From Tubiluchus corallicola (Eukaryota; Priapulida; Priapulimorpha; Priapulimorphida; Tubiluchidae), in NCBI GenBank assembly GCA_030141605.1, contig JAQGDQ010000068.1, positions 124,001 to 188,000 on the forward strand: DNA of 64,000 bases, given 5' to 3'. The number at the start of each line of letters is the position of its first letter. Position 1 is the first letter of the stretch. This document shows positions 1-13,520 of this stretch, piece by piece. Both the position numbers and the translations under genes were made by a program. The notes beneath the pieces are model-generated. The model was not told the origin of the DNA and did not search any database. It saw only the letters and a list, made by a program, of their open reading frames with translations.

Positions 1-2479
1 ACCTTTATACAACCAAGCAAGACATGTGCTGATCAATCTGTCTTGGTGTGCACACAACTTCCTCAGCGGTTATAAAAATAATATAATAACACTTGAAAAA
101 AGAAACTGGACACCATGCATCTGGGCCGTTATGGGTAATTGGTTAAACAGATGTTACCAATGTGAACATTCAAGATGAAAAACTACAGCCAAAACAAGCT
201 CTCAGTGCTGATCTGTTTTCATTGATCTCCCAGTCTGGAAAGAAAAATAGCGCTGCATTTTTTCAGGAAACGGATGAGGAATGTAAATTTAAGTTAAAAT
301 GAAGCCCCCACCTTAAGATCAATTAACGTTCATCATTAGCTAAAAATAATGTTTATTAGACATAGCGTCTTTCTTGACATTCTTTGCTCTTTTACTACAG
401 AAATTAATTCTTATAATGTTCTACAAATGATGACTATTTACGTGTAAATATTGTAAATAAATCAGTTAATAATGAAATTAAGAATTAGAAAATGGTTCAC
501 AAGACTGTTTGTCGGGAAATTGGCCACTACTCTGAGGTCCTCCAGAAAAGTTTGCCATTAGGTCCAAAGCTCATTATTTGCTGTTGGCTGCCCTGGTATG
601 AACCCGAATCACACAGTAAAAAACTACCCAAGTTGCCTATTTTGTCTGAAAATAATTTGCTAAAAAAGTCGTATTAACTAGCTGAAATGTGCCTTTTAAA
701 AAACAGTGCTTCTTCATGTTTTACGAACATGTTTCTGTGACTTTTTACGTGTAATTTTTTGTATAAATATATTTACTTAAATACAGAATTATCAATAAAG
801 CAACAAGCTGCGTAACTCAAGATTCTTCTGTATAAGTATTAAAAAAATTAATACACACTCGCACCCACTATAAAGACACTTACAATTATAAAAAGAAAAT
901 TACCTATTTTTACAAATAAACATTGTAATATTTGAAATAACTGATGTGAATCGGACAAATTATATAAGAACAATAAGCTCAATAAGCTGCAAAAATGATG
1001 TCCAAAAGTTGCAAACCAGCTTAGAGCAGAATCAAGACAGAATCAGCATGTGGCAGGTTTATCAAGATACGATGTTTTGATATTAGCATTATAAATAATT
1101 AATTATTAAGATATGGGTCACTATGAGCCTGGGTCACGATGTGCATAGAGTGATTGATAACTAGCTACTATGTAATCACGCCTTAATGTAATATTCTGTT
1201 CTGCATGTGGGAAAACATGTGATTAAACCAAATCGGTTCGTCGTAGACAGGACAGAGGCATTTCTGCTGGAGTGGGTGGTTTGGATGTTGCAATTCAGGT
1301 AAAAAAAATTTACGCAGAAGGTTTAGCGGTGCCGTCCTGTATGTAATTATGTAGGAAATCACACCCTCGGGCGGCACTAGATTGTTGTTTGTTGCCATAT
1401 TTACAAACTTACTACAACTGTGTACATTGTGGGTTAATGTGGCACTCAATTGCGGCGCAAATTGCCGCTTGTGTTGTAATGCGAATCTGAGTCATGAAAT
1501 TATTACTACTCAAGCTAGCAGGTCGATAATATCCTAGGAAAAATATCTGAAATGTTTTGTCATGAAGCCATCATCGCTATGTGGCACAGTAGCGGTCAGG
1601 GGCCACTGTCTTGAAAAATGTCTCGAAATCTTATACGGTTAACCCATTTTCATTTTTTCACCTTTTGATTTTATTTCCAATTTGAGTAATATTATGAGTC
1701 TATTTTTAGTAAAACTTTTAGCATGGTGTGTTTTAGTCCATATAAATAGCCTATTTGGCTAATGTTTTTTCGCTGTACACTTAACTTTAAATAAAGATTA
1801 TGTAAGTATGTATGAAGGGCCTGCTCATGACTTAAATATAAAATGCCATCGTAGGCCTATATTTGTTAAAACACAAACGTAAATATCTCGAGTATGTAAT
1901 TTTTAGAATGCCCTTTTTTATTAATACGAAGTGTAAATATTTCATCTAATATATGCATATGCAGCTCAGGATCTATTTCAAGCTGGTCAACATAATTATG
2001 CCTAATATTAAGAGAAATTTTATACAATTACCTAAAATGCTAGACAGTGTAATATTTTGCAGCGTACAAAGTGATACATTGGAGTGATACAAAACTTCTA
2101 TTTCTTAGAACACGTTCATGCACAACATGACCAAAATATTCTCACTGGGTAAGTAGTTAGGGCAAAATAGTTATGCGAAACTACATTATACAAACTACAT
2201 TCAAATATTTGGCAATAATTGCTGAGGTATAAGTTTATATATTGCATTTAATGGCAGTGATATTGTCCATTAAAAACTGTCGTATCTAATTAAGCAAAAG
2301 AGGTGCATCATTGTTAAATTAATGAAGTACTCATTGATTGGTATCTGGTGAAAGCATTTCAGAAAAAACCCTGCATCCCTTAGAAAATTGCAGAGCCGTC
2401 CGAGTGATCCATCACTATTATGGGATTTTTTCAAATTGCAATTTTCGCCCCTGACACTATAATAATACACGTGAGAGTT
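1..2479. other. Gene-poor AT-rich flank
   Basis: Only short open frames occur here (none above 90 residues), and none shows a recognisable domain, splice pattern or codon bias. I see no RNA gene, long repeat or transposon terminus. It is best read as intergenic DNA or a distal intron. Confidence 0.5.
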
Positions 2480-2705
2480 TACAACTGGAGACGAGACAGA
2501 ACTGCCTTACCATCACGTGACCATCCACCCAGGACTGCCGGGGAACCTAATGGCCTCTAATTGAGCTGCGAATATGGATTTTATATTCCAGTGGCATGTT
2601 ACATGAATCATTCAGAACTCCATGCTGCATACACGTACGGCGTGGTCTGTAAATTTGTATTTAAAACTCCTGTATGCCTCCTCGTTCATTATGGCGACTT
2701 AATTT
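2480..2705. promoter_or_regulatory. Candidate conserved non-coding element
   Basis: This is a higher-complexity block in AT-rich surroundings. It has an E-box (CACGTG, about 2513), a homeodomain-type core CTCTAATTGAG (about 2555), the imperfect inverted pair GAATATGG / TATTCCAG, and CATGAATCATTCA (about 2600). It lacks long open frames and repeat structure. The motif reading is direct; enhancer function is inference. Confidence 0.3.
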
Positions 2706-4697
2706 TGTTAAGTAAAAGACAGTAAGATAATAAATAACCTACACATAAGTGAATAAATAACCTACACATAATTGCTGTAAAGAGTTACTAATTCTGCATG
2801 AATCATGACTGCGGTACTTATTGGCTTTCTTGAACAGGGTAAATTGTGTTACTTGCATCAGTTGTATACGAGTTCGGTAGTAACATTCACTTGGGCAAAA
2901 TAAATCATTGATTAAATTTTGGCATTAATTGAACTGAAATAATTTAAAATAATTATGCATGAAAATCTTGCTAGTCGTAATAATTCTCCGGTACATTTGC
3001 TTTTCATTGTAATGCTTGGTAGTTAATGCCGGGGGGGGGGGGCAACGTTGAATTTTGTCGTTTATAGTCACGTGTTAAATGACTTGGAATTTTTGTAACC
3101 TCTATGCATAGCAGTGCTGCATAACATGTCACATAGACAACACAGCAAAATGTTTAGTCGTGTGATAGCGATTGACCAGACAAGAACCCCAGCTTTTTTC
3201 GAAATCGAGAGGTTTCTTCCAATCAAATCCCTTCTCTGTGTTTTCTATAAATGGGTTTCTAACGTTGCTTTAGTATCTTGGTAATATATATCAATCTGGC
3301 TGCTTTTAAGCTGATTGCTTGAGTAAAATTATGCTTGGCCGTATCCGTGCAGCGTGGACTAATAAGGCAAAATGAGTTTCGCAGGATCATTACGCAGCAG
3401 GACTTGCAGGTGGCTTGTCAGGAACTATAGGCGGTTTATATGATTCTTGGATTCACGATTGTTTGAGAAAAAGACAAGTGAAGGAGACTGAGTCCTGAGT
3501 GAGAATTTAATTGATATTGCCCGACAGTCAGAAGTCGACAATATTTGATGACGTTTAAACCAGCTTAGCGTACATTAGCTACTAAGCAAGCGAGCTGAGT
3601 CAGTTCAACTCAGCAGGCGCACTGCGCAGCTTGGATAGCCACTGATTGACTGCGTCACTAACTATACTCGAGGAGTCGGTGAAGACTGTCTTTGAAAACA
3701 TGGGAATAATGATATAATGTGAAAGCAACTTATACAGTGATTCCCTAGGGGAAATTATACATTTAAATTGGTAACTCCGGTGAACAACCAATGCAGTGAA
3801 GTTATACGATACTTTCTTTAAAGGTAAGGTAAATTTACAAAGCTTGCTTGTCTCTTATTCGTTATACGTGTATTATAGTAAAATAAGTAAACATATTGTA
3901 TACCTATGGTCTGCAGTGATGTCATGGTTTTGCGCCAGAGTTCAGTAAACTGGTTACAGTGTTTCGCGTGAGCAACACACTGTAACCATTTGACTCACAG
4001 ACTATAACCCAGATCCAATTTGACCTACATTCGTGACTCACCTATGATGTAGTGACCAGCTTGTTGTCAGTGCAGTTTTGTTGTCAAATACTGCTTCATT
4101 TTTGGCACAATATTTCGACATAAATTAATGTCTTCCTCGGGTGATAGCAATGATAACTCCTTCCTACAGTATAGTGACTCATATTCTGGCTGTATTATTT
4201 CACACTGACTGAGTGTTACTTAAAGCACAAGAAAATTCTCCACTTAATAAAGCTTGAAAAATTCGTCTTGAAATTTCATACCACCTACACCTACTGCCTT
4301 TTTGCATACAGGGCTTGCGTGGGCACTAACGCAGTATAAAACTTGTAAATTTAAACTCCCGTTAGGCGAAGCCATTTTATGGCAAGTCGTTGGGTACAAG
4401 TTTAGATAACATTGCTTGAAGTTTGAAAAAATAACCAGAGCATTCGTAGCACACATATTACTAAGTAAAATTTTAAATTATTGTGTCTTATCAGTAAGAT
4501 TAAAAATACGTTTCTGGTTAGTGAGTGGCGCACCCTGGAGGGTGGCCAACGATATTTTACCAGTTGCAACGATCATTTTAAATTATTATTTTCTAGTTAC
4601 ATAAGTCTTTCCAGCAGGTAAGCGACATGCTAAGTAATACAGATTTGCATGGAAAGTTTTTTGGGATATAATTTAACATTTATTGGGTTTTGCCTAA
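2706..4697. other. Non-coding stretch with a poly-G run and one hairpin
   Basis: It contains a homopolymeric G run near 3031-3042 and an inverted repeat at 3951-3988 (listed separately). Nothing else is recognisable. Confidence 0.45.
3951..3988. repeat. 12-bp perfect inverted repeat (hairpin)
   Basis: TGGTTACAGTGT at 3951-3962 is exactly mirrored by ACACTGTAACCA at 3977-3988, with a 14-nt loop between. It may be a paired factor site or a hairpin. No T-run follows it to suggest a terminator. Confidence 0.6.
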
Positions 4698-5232
4698 AAG
4701 TTTCCTATTCTTCTCGCGTACATGATACTATAATTATTTTTATTTCCCGTGTGGGAAATTGATATTTAATATATTAACATTTACTTTAAATTACGTTTGC
4801 TCAAGATTACGCTAGATTTACGTTTGCGTAAGTGACCGTCGGTACAGTATTGCGGTAGATTTAAAATGAAAACAAACAAAAATTCCTTTTAACGCGAGTA
4901 CGATACATGCACAAAATTGCTGTAAGGTAATATAATTTTACTGATTTTTCTGAAACTTACTTCAGGTACCCCTTTTCTTGTCCTTTAAGTCCTGAGTGAC
5001 CATATTTATGAAATTTCATCATAAAAAAACATACAAACGTTGAAATGTATTAGTAACGTAGCATTATCTGTAATGCCAGATCGATTATAGAGTAGGATAT
5101 AGTAAAAAAAAAACACGTTAACAGGCAATCAAAGTTACGATTGTAAACAGTTTCGCCTACATGTTTCCTATTCTTCTCGCGTGTATGATTATTATTTTTA
5201 TTTCGTATGGGAAATTGACATTTAATATATGC
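4698..5232. repeat. Direct repeat pair about 460 bp apart
   Basis: About 75 bp at 4698-4772 reappears at 5161-5232. Both copies share the block TTTCCTATTCTTCTCGCG, then an ATTATTTTTATTT stretch, then GGGAAATTGA and ATTTAATATAT. Small indels separate them. The pair could be ends of a short decayed element or a local duplication. Confidence 0.65.
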
Positions 5233-8200
5233 TAGTCAGCTGGCACCTGTAGGCACTTTTTAATTGCTACGTTTATTACGCGAAATACCCAATAAAGTGC
5301 AAATTCATTAGAGCTTGCATGTCCAATACTCGCAGGGATTTGGTAACTCTACTATAAAGCAAAAACAGCTTATGCATTTTCATGAGACGACTCTGCGGGT
5401 GTGTTTTTGCGATTGTCGTGGAGATTCGCCAGGGATTCAGCTGCTGTCAGACTGCTCCTTGACGACCGTGCTGCAGCTGCTGCAACAAGAGACAAACCGG
5501 GCTTTGATCTGAAAATATTTGTGTAGGGAAATCACCCCGTGTTCGAGTCCAGGGTATGTAAATTGCTCTATTCATTGCTAGTGTTGTTCAGGCGTGAGCT
5601 TCTTCTGTGATATCCAAACCGCCGTACAACTGCTGGATATTGAAATGCGTTTTCAGATGAGTATACTGTGAACATCCCTGTTATGGAATGTGAGTACTCG
5701 GTACAAAGCTTTACACCATTGATTTGTCAATAGAACTATTGTGAAAGGAGTGACTAGTCGTCTGGTCTGTTGTACCGCCAAATATTAAAATTAAAAAAAC
5801 GTACTTATTAAAATAAAAAAATCAAACGTAGGTAACCAATGGAATAAAGCCACAACTGTTAATTTTTTTAAATAGAGGAACGTAAAAAAGTCCCTAAACC
5901 AGGCCCAAGGTTTGAACCAGGTACTTTTGAAGTAGATCAAAGAACGCCATGCCTGGGCACCTTCAAACAAAACTGGAAAACGTAGACTTATCGGACAGGT
6001 GCATTTGAACAGTTACAGTGAATAGCAGAATTCCATAAAATCATATTTACTTAATGGTATCCGCAGAAGTCTTTATTTTTGTTAATAAAATAAAATTACG
6101 TAAGTGTCTGTCCAAAAATGGTTTAATTTCTAATTAAATAACAATAAACAAAAATAAATTAGCTCATTTGTTAATGTAATTACTGTTCTGTGTAACGATT
6201 ATAACTTCACAATTTGACTTCAAAAGAGAAACAGAACATTATGCTTAGCAAATCTGTTACGTTAACTTCTTAACCCCGTTTAACAAAATAATAATTAGTA
6301 TAATTAATAAATGAATCAACACTTACATCGTTGCGCCAATGAGTAATTTAGGTAGTTTAAGTAGATATCCAACAAACCTTTAGGCTGAAATCTCAGCAAG
6401 ATTGTAACATTTCTAGTTTCTGTGGCTTCTAGAATGTAGCATTGGACTACGACCCAGTCTGACATTTGTTACTGTAACCAGCTAACCTGTCAAAATGAAA
6501 TCAGGTGGAAACAGATGGCAGCATATAACAAAACACGACAGTTTTCTGCTAATAAAGAAAAGAAATTTTTGCTTAGTGCAGAGGCGCTGCCACAAGCCAC
6601 CTGATTCCATGCCCTTTTAAAGGCAGCAGTGTCATTGCTTGACTTACACGTTTAGGTATGACTATGTGAAATAAATAAATTCTATTTAGATTATTCACTG
6701 ACTGTGTTCAGAGGAATAAAATTTGTGGCGCAGTCTTAAAAGCTCACCGACTAAGTACTAGTATAGCTGATTTTAAGGGTACCAACAAATCCGGTTAATA
6801 TCATCATGTACGAGCTGTCCACGTTTTGGGTGAGCAATTCCCGAGAAGAACAGAACGCCCATTTAAAACATTCCTTGGCAACATTTATTTCTTGTTATTT
6901 TTTGGATACACATAAAAAGAATATTCATTTTGATGGAAAGTGCTTTAAGCAAATATATATAGTTACATCAATGAATAAATGATCATATAATAAATAAATA
7001 AATCAAGTCTAAATAGAATTGCTGAAGATACTGTACTGTTATATACACTAGAAAGACAGCTATTAAGTTGTGTGTGGTTACACTACGGCACTGACCTGAC
7101 TGGACAATGTAATTCAATGTAGGCAATCGATGTCGACCACGCTCAAAAATTTGAAAAGTTTGCGTTAAATCTCCGCGTCTGTAGCAGCTATTCTCAAGAC
7201 AGTGTGGGATTAACCAACGTTAATTTGATACCTGTGCATGTGTAATCACTGCGTAATAATATAGTGAAAGCTGAAACGCACATGTATTATTGATTACATA
7301 ATGTACGTGTACTGTAGACTAATTAACACTGTGTTCCAGGTATCAGCTGCAAGCATCATAAATCAAAATGGCGACGTGCGCGTTAAACTATCACTTATAT
7401 TACTCGTCATTGGCGTGTACATAACCAATATAAATCAAAGTAGAAGTGCTTAACGTTAATTATGTAACATAATTCCTCCGGTTGTCTATGTTGACTAAAC
7501 TAAACGACAGCCGAGGTTAACTGATTGCGTTGAAGTAACAGACGTTGTGGGAAAATGACGGCGTAAAAACCGTTATTGATTTGAAGTCGAGATTCATATT
7601 TCATTGACACCAAGCAAATTTTGTACTGTAAATTCATGGAGAGAACTGAAACAAAAACGAGCGTAGATTGGAAAAATATGTCAGGAAAAATTATTTTAAT
7701 TAAAGGATATGCAAACGCAATTTTTTCCACGGGTACTTCTTTCCTTCAAATGTCTTCTCGCAAATTTCAACACGGTGAGACATCTGAAAACACTAATTTC
7801 AACCCCTATTGCCCTTTGGTGTCGTGTTATACTCATTAAAGAAACCAACTTCAGGACCGCATTTAACTTGAATTTATTGCACTGCGCTACCGGTGTCATA
7901 AAATTTCCGGTTTCATGTTATTATTGTTGTTCACTGCTGTCGTCACCGTTACCGCGTCGGCACTGCTGTATTATTTTGATCCTATAGCTTAAAAATTATT
8001 TTGGCCTTATTTCAAAAAACGACATGGTTCAAAAAATCGTTTCAAGTTTGTCAGCCAGAAATTCCGTAGCCTTAAAGTGATTTTGACCAAATAGTCTAGT
8101 GTCATTTAATGTCACCTAATAATCTAATCGTTTTTTGTCACCTATTCCAGTGTGACCTAATAGACGTGCTAACACCTATATAACTATTTCTAACTACTAG

Positions 8201-10506
8201 CAATATGTCATCAACAATATTCACTGCTATATAATCCAGTAAGCTTTTTTCTTGGTCCCCAACACCATGTGTAACTTACAATATTACATGCAATTGTATT
8301 AATCTGTCACTCATCGGATTATTGCTTTTTGATGTACAGTGTGTAATGACATTTATTTTAGGGACTAAATTAATTGAATTGAAATTATATCTTTACACTA
8401 GAATATGCTGTCTCACAAGGTACATAACATTGGCATGAAATAGTGTATAGTTGCAGATTGTGCGAGAGAGCATGTTTTAATCAATGTGATACTTTTAGAT
8501 CAAAGTCATTTGCAAGGGTTTCTCGGTGACGAATTTCAGGTAATCTTTTTAATCATAACGTTAACTTCGAATAATTTCGTGTAGTTTATGACGCGAACAG
8601 GCTGGGGCTTTAAATTAATGGGCAAATTATGGCCTTTATCTAATGTGCTCAAAGTCACTGTTCGAAAATGCATGAACTTCTGTGTGTTGGATATACCTAT
8701 AACACAGCAAATGAGCATCAGACAAGTGTACTTATCGCTGATTCGATCAGAACACGTTTGAAATCTAAGGACACTAAAATATCACAAGGAAATTATGCGT
8801 AAGCATCAAAATCTGAGTCTGAAGAAAATTGCTAAAAAATCTCACACTGCCGTGAAATAAAATCGAGCACTACAGGGCTTCGTTGCATAATTTTTAGGGC
8901 TATGTGGGGTTGGTTTGGCCTCTATAACTGAAGCACAGGGTGGCTCGTTGCATGACTCTAACCTTTGCAATAAAGTCATTTCATGGTGCTGCCAGTTCTG
9001 AGAACTAGTCCATCTGATTCGCTGTGATATAATGATAACCAAGGACAAACTGAAAATGTAATTAAAGTAATTCACACCCAAACAGAATTAGGTGAGGAAG
9101 CGAGGAATTACTAATCTGCAACCAAAATTTCACTAAAAATACAAAGTGAAATTAGTAGAGGGATCATTACTCTAAATAACCTAACAACTAATGTTAGCCA
9201 CAGGAAGTGTTTCTGCTCCAGCTCTCACGTCATTGTGATCATAAATGCTGCGAACGTGGCCAAAACCGGCAAAGCGGTTCAACTCGTGAAAGCAAACCCG
9301 CAGCTGAATGTTGTAAAAGAAGAAATAAAAGCAAATTCTCTCCACTGGGACCACCGCTAGCATTATGGTGATGGTCGTTGTGTATAGTTTAACGACACGC
9401 CTGTTTCTATGCCCTGTTAAGAAAAGGCAAAGGCTTTTACTTCGTTTTGAGGCCGCGTTTCAATAACAAGACTTTCGAAGATTATTGATTTAAGCAATTT
9501 TTGGAATTACTTACTAGAGTGTTCTTGAAGCATTTTAATTCGATTTATTAAGTATAGAATTTGGCGAAGTACAGGGTTCTGCTATATTCGCCTTCAAAAA
9601 ACTGCCAAACATTTCACGAAATCACAATATACACTGTGCAGTAACTCTCTAATAATAAATTTGGTGGCTCATTAAACCTTTCTGTCATGCTGCAGCCAAA
9701 AATGTTCTCAGAAACTGTCCTAGCTACTTGGGTTGCGTTCTTACAAGTCACTGGCAGCTTCTTCTCTGGGATAAAACTTAAACTGACATTCCCTGCCAAA
9801 TTAGGATGAGTTGGAATTTTTTGTCTCTTTTTGTCTTGGTTCTTGCAACCTGGATTCCTGCAAATTTTTAGCATATAATATCAGCCTAGAATTAGAATTC
9901 ATGCAAGATTTTTAATGTTTCTTGATCATTATAAAACCATAATTCTTATGAGTTTATAGCTGTTTCTTACTTGTGGTAAAACCAGTAAATTCATGCAAGC
10001 ATTTGCTAATTTCTTGGTCTTTGGTAGCTTAACGAAATACTCGTATTATCACAAGGACCACAAGGCTATAACGCTTATTTGCTCAAGACAAAGCCAGAGT
10101 TACTTTAGGTTCGTGAAAGTATTTTTAGGGCAAGATGTGAAAATGTAAAACAAGGGATACTTCTTGTTCAGGCCAAAACTAAAACTATGCCTGCAAATCT
10201 AATTGTTTCTAAATAGTTTCCATTGTTACAATTACAAATTTCTGGCAGTTTCTCGTTAAAAATAAGACAGTATTATTAAGATTGGAATTCCTGGTATCCA
10301 TTTCTTTGGTAGGTTTTTATTCAGCAATGTTGGTTTTTATGAAAAACAAAATCTGAATTCATATAAACTTTTGCTTAGAGCCGTAATTTCTGTGCTTTTC
10401 TGGTTGTTTCTCTTCCATAGTAAAACTTAGCTTCTTGTCTTTATTCTGTGTATTTCTCCAGGAGCATTTGACCCCATTTAGTGTATTACAATGTAAATGT
10501 TTCTCA
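5233..10506. other. Gene-poor region, no recognised feature
   Basis: Open frames of 60-92 residues occur on both strands, for example at 7500-7990, but they overlap each other and carry no domain. At 5900-5965 a minus-strand GGTTCAAACC block resembles a Pol III B box without a clear partner A box. I see nothing else. Confidence 0.45.
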
Positions 10507-10510
10507 TTAG

Positions 10511-10587
10511 AAATAAAATAAAATAAAATAAAATAAAACATAACAAACAAAACAAAGCAAAACAAAATAAGATAAAACAAATAAAAT
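10511..10587. repeat. AAAAT-type microsatellite
   Basis: AAATA pentanucleotide repeats grade into AAACA/AAAGC variants. The poly-Phe/Leu/Tyr open frames here are artefacts of this repeat. Confidence 0.9.
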
Positions 10588-10739
10588 GCCTTGTTTTGTA
10601 TCTAGTACAGATTTCTTCTGGCTAATATGGACGCTACTATGGAAACAAAGCAAGTTATAGCCTCTAACATCAAGTTTACTCACAGTCTCACAGTATGGAA
10701 TTATTATGAATTTGGCAGACCTCATAGAAATGTGCCTGT

Positions 10740-10890
10740 CATGCGCGTTTTGTTTGCTCATTTTGCAAAGGCTGAATCGCTATTTTTTCAGAATTTCGTT
10801 AGAACAGGAAGCCACGCACTGCATGGTTCGTCGCGCGTGCACATTAATATGGCTCTGCGTGAAGCCATTATTTAGCACAACACGTAGCAA
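10740..10890. promoter_or_regulatory. Weak candidate regulatory block
   Basis: This is a CpG-containing, higher-complexity block with GCACATTAATATGG and GCCATTATTTAGCAC cores about 30 bp apart. It is more balanced in base composition than its flanks. It does not encode a recognisable protein. The regulatory call is inference. Confidence 0.18.
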
Positions 10891-13219
10891 GCAATTACAA
10901 CGAAAATCTTTACTGTCTCGGCTCCATCCTACGTTTATTACCTGTTAGAAACGGCAGTTATAAAAAGACTGCTGACGCCTAAATATTGTACTTTAAGGGA
11001 GCAATAACAAAAATATGAATTAGATGTTGATTACATTTAACTGCGGCGCTAGTGTCCATGCAAATCTCTGTCACGTTAATAGTATTAGTGTGTACTAGCT
11101 TGACTCGGTACCAAAACAGAGCCTGAGGGTATCTTCGGTTTTTAACTGTAGACAAAATTAACAGAAAGAAAAATGCACAAGATTCTAAGCCTGTTTTCAG
11201 GCTAACAGATCTCCGATAGCTCGGAAAAATTCTTGAAGGAAGTATATACTGTCTTGCTGTACCACATTAAAATTGGCTGATTGCCAAATTGTTATTGTAC
11301 AGATGAAAAAACTACTCTAACTTAATACTAAGGGATTATCCTGTGGCAGTGGTAGTTCTGGACTAGCAGTGGTGTCTCGGCCACGCCTTCCTCTCAACGA
11401 GTTAAATACTAGGCAGTACGATAGATGAAACCCCCTGTACACGCATTTTTCATACGCTTCGGCACTTTGCAAGCAGGACTACAACATTCAGGGCCTATTT
11501 TACAGTGATGTTTGTGGCGAGACTAAAACCGTCAAGGACGGAATGAGCTACCAGAGCTGTTTTAGCCATTTTCGAATACATATATACATCCTCCGCTAAA
11601 AGGTAAACAACCTCAAGTAAAACACATGTGACTATTCAACTTGGATTTGGCAGTCACGTATCCATTCACACATGCACTGTTGCTTAACTTCAGTGGTTCA
11701 AGAGTAAGCACTCAACTGTTTACGTCACCCTGACGTTGAAGCTTTGTACAGTCATTGTGGAGGTAACCTTTCACTTACATGCCAGAGCAGCAATTGTTAT
11801 TGCCAATCCAGCCATTGCCTATTATAATAACTTTGAAATCCTGGAAGCAGCCACATTACGCCCCTGTTACTTAATTATAAGCACACTCTCTTATTCATCA
11901 TATAATTTCTGATAGCATTGAATTCGCAGACTAGTGGATACGCCCGTCCGTTCAACTGCATGGCCACCTTTGTTACTTTGTTGTGGCTTCAATCGATGGA
12001 AGATCTTTGTCTGTGTTGTAAACGTATTGTTTTCACTCAGCACTCCAGGGCGAAACTGTAACTAAATCCTCGGCTGACACTCCTTTGGCGTCTGACAAAT
12101 CAATAGAGATGAACTCGTGAGTAATAAAAAAACTGCGTTTCTCTTAATCAGTGGCGCTGGGGATATAGCACGACACTTTGCCAGTGCAGTTAGACTATTG
12201 CTTGTGTAAGCCTGCCCACTTATTTGCTCCGCTGGCTTTGAGGTTTGATTGCCTCAAGTCCTCAAAGAGGCTTAGGAAGCCAGTCTCAAAGAACTGTTTC
12301 GTCAAGTAGGGAACTCAACTTAGTTCTCCACTGATCTGGCCACATAGATTTAATAGTTGTATCAAAGAAAAAAATATTCTTCAATGGCGAGATTCAGGTA
12401 CAAAAAATATCCTTCTAGCTAAAAAAACAGTAATAATATTGATTATTATAAGTGGTTAGTTTGAAAAAGTAAAGCAGTCTTTTACAGTCATAATGAAAAG
12501 GCTAATTAATGAAATCTATCTATAATTATAACGAATAAGGACCTCAGGGTTTATCATGGTAAAACAACGTAAATAGGTGATCCATGGTCACTCATTGCGG
12601 ACTAAATAAACTTGTGTGATATATCTACCAGTAAAAGTTAATTTACTCTTATAAGAAAAATTATAAATTGGAAATTATAAATTAAAAATTTAAGATAGCT
12701 TACAAGTCAAATCTTGAAAGTATGAAAATAACTCAGAATAAACTGTTTAAGATAATACATTCGGTACGTTATTTTATTTGTTTATTTATTCTTTTAATTC
12801 AGCTCGTAGACATAAATACATACGTATGTATACATACTTCCTTAAGCCATAAAATACAATATACAAAAAATAAAATAAAATCAGTTACATTTACGCACTT
12901 TACGAGTTAAGAATGATTAAAGAGAAACTTGACCAAAAAAAAAGAAAAAAGCTACAGTATTTACATAAATGATTCATATATTAAAAGCACATTAAAATTT
13001 TTTTAGTGGGAAAAAACGTCTGAATTTATAAAAACATCAGAAAGAAGAATAACATGGGATAAAATATTATTGACAGAATTTAGAATTAGAAATCTAAGTT
13101 TGTGGACGCTTAATACGCATGTAACTTTAAAAGGGTAGACATTGTTCTGTACACAGATTATCATCATCTCACCGATACCATCTAGCAATTATCAAAAGCA
13201 CTAAAAATTAAAGAACGTC
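10891..13219. other. Non-coding AT-rich stretch
   Basis: No gene is supported. At 12,760-12,900 an A/T-rich segment contains the palindromic run ATACATACGTATGTATACAT, so it is low complexity. Some of it may be untranslated sequence of the LINE fragment that follows. Confidence 0.4.
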
Positions 13220-13520
13220 ATGACGGTCATTGCATGTTATATAGATTTCAACGTGATTTCCTTCCTCCCGCTTTTCAATCATATTCCAACCAGTTATCTA
13301 AATTCATATCTACATCACTTGCATAATACTAGATATGCAAGTAATAACTGTACTGCATGCCGCCCCATGGAACTTATGTATGTAGACAAACGTTTAACGC
13401 TACAAAGCTGTGGCATGATATACCTGGCAATATCATTACCAATTTAAAAAAAGTTGTAAAACACAATCTAGTATCGAAATACTCGTGATCTCTCAGCTCT
13501 GTATTATAAGTATGTTTGTT
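13220..13520 (+). mobile_element. 3' end of a decayed non-LTR retrotransposon (LINE) ORF2
   Basis: In one forward frame a segment reads LWHDIPGNI followed by a Lys-rich helix and a stop near 13,487. This is the usual C-terminal signature of CR1/L2/jockey-group ORF2 proteins (GPxLWNxLPxxI, then a basic tail). The upstream piece reads in another frame, so at least one frameshift has occurred. No reverse transcriptase core remains: the copy is 5'-truncated, as is typical of LINEs. Confidence 0.5.
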
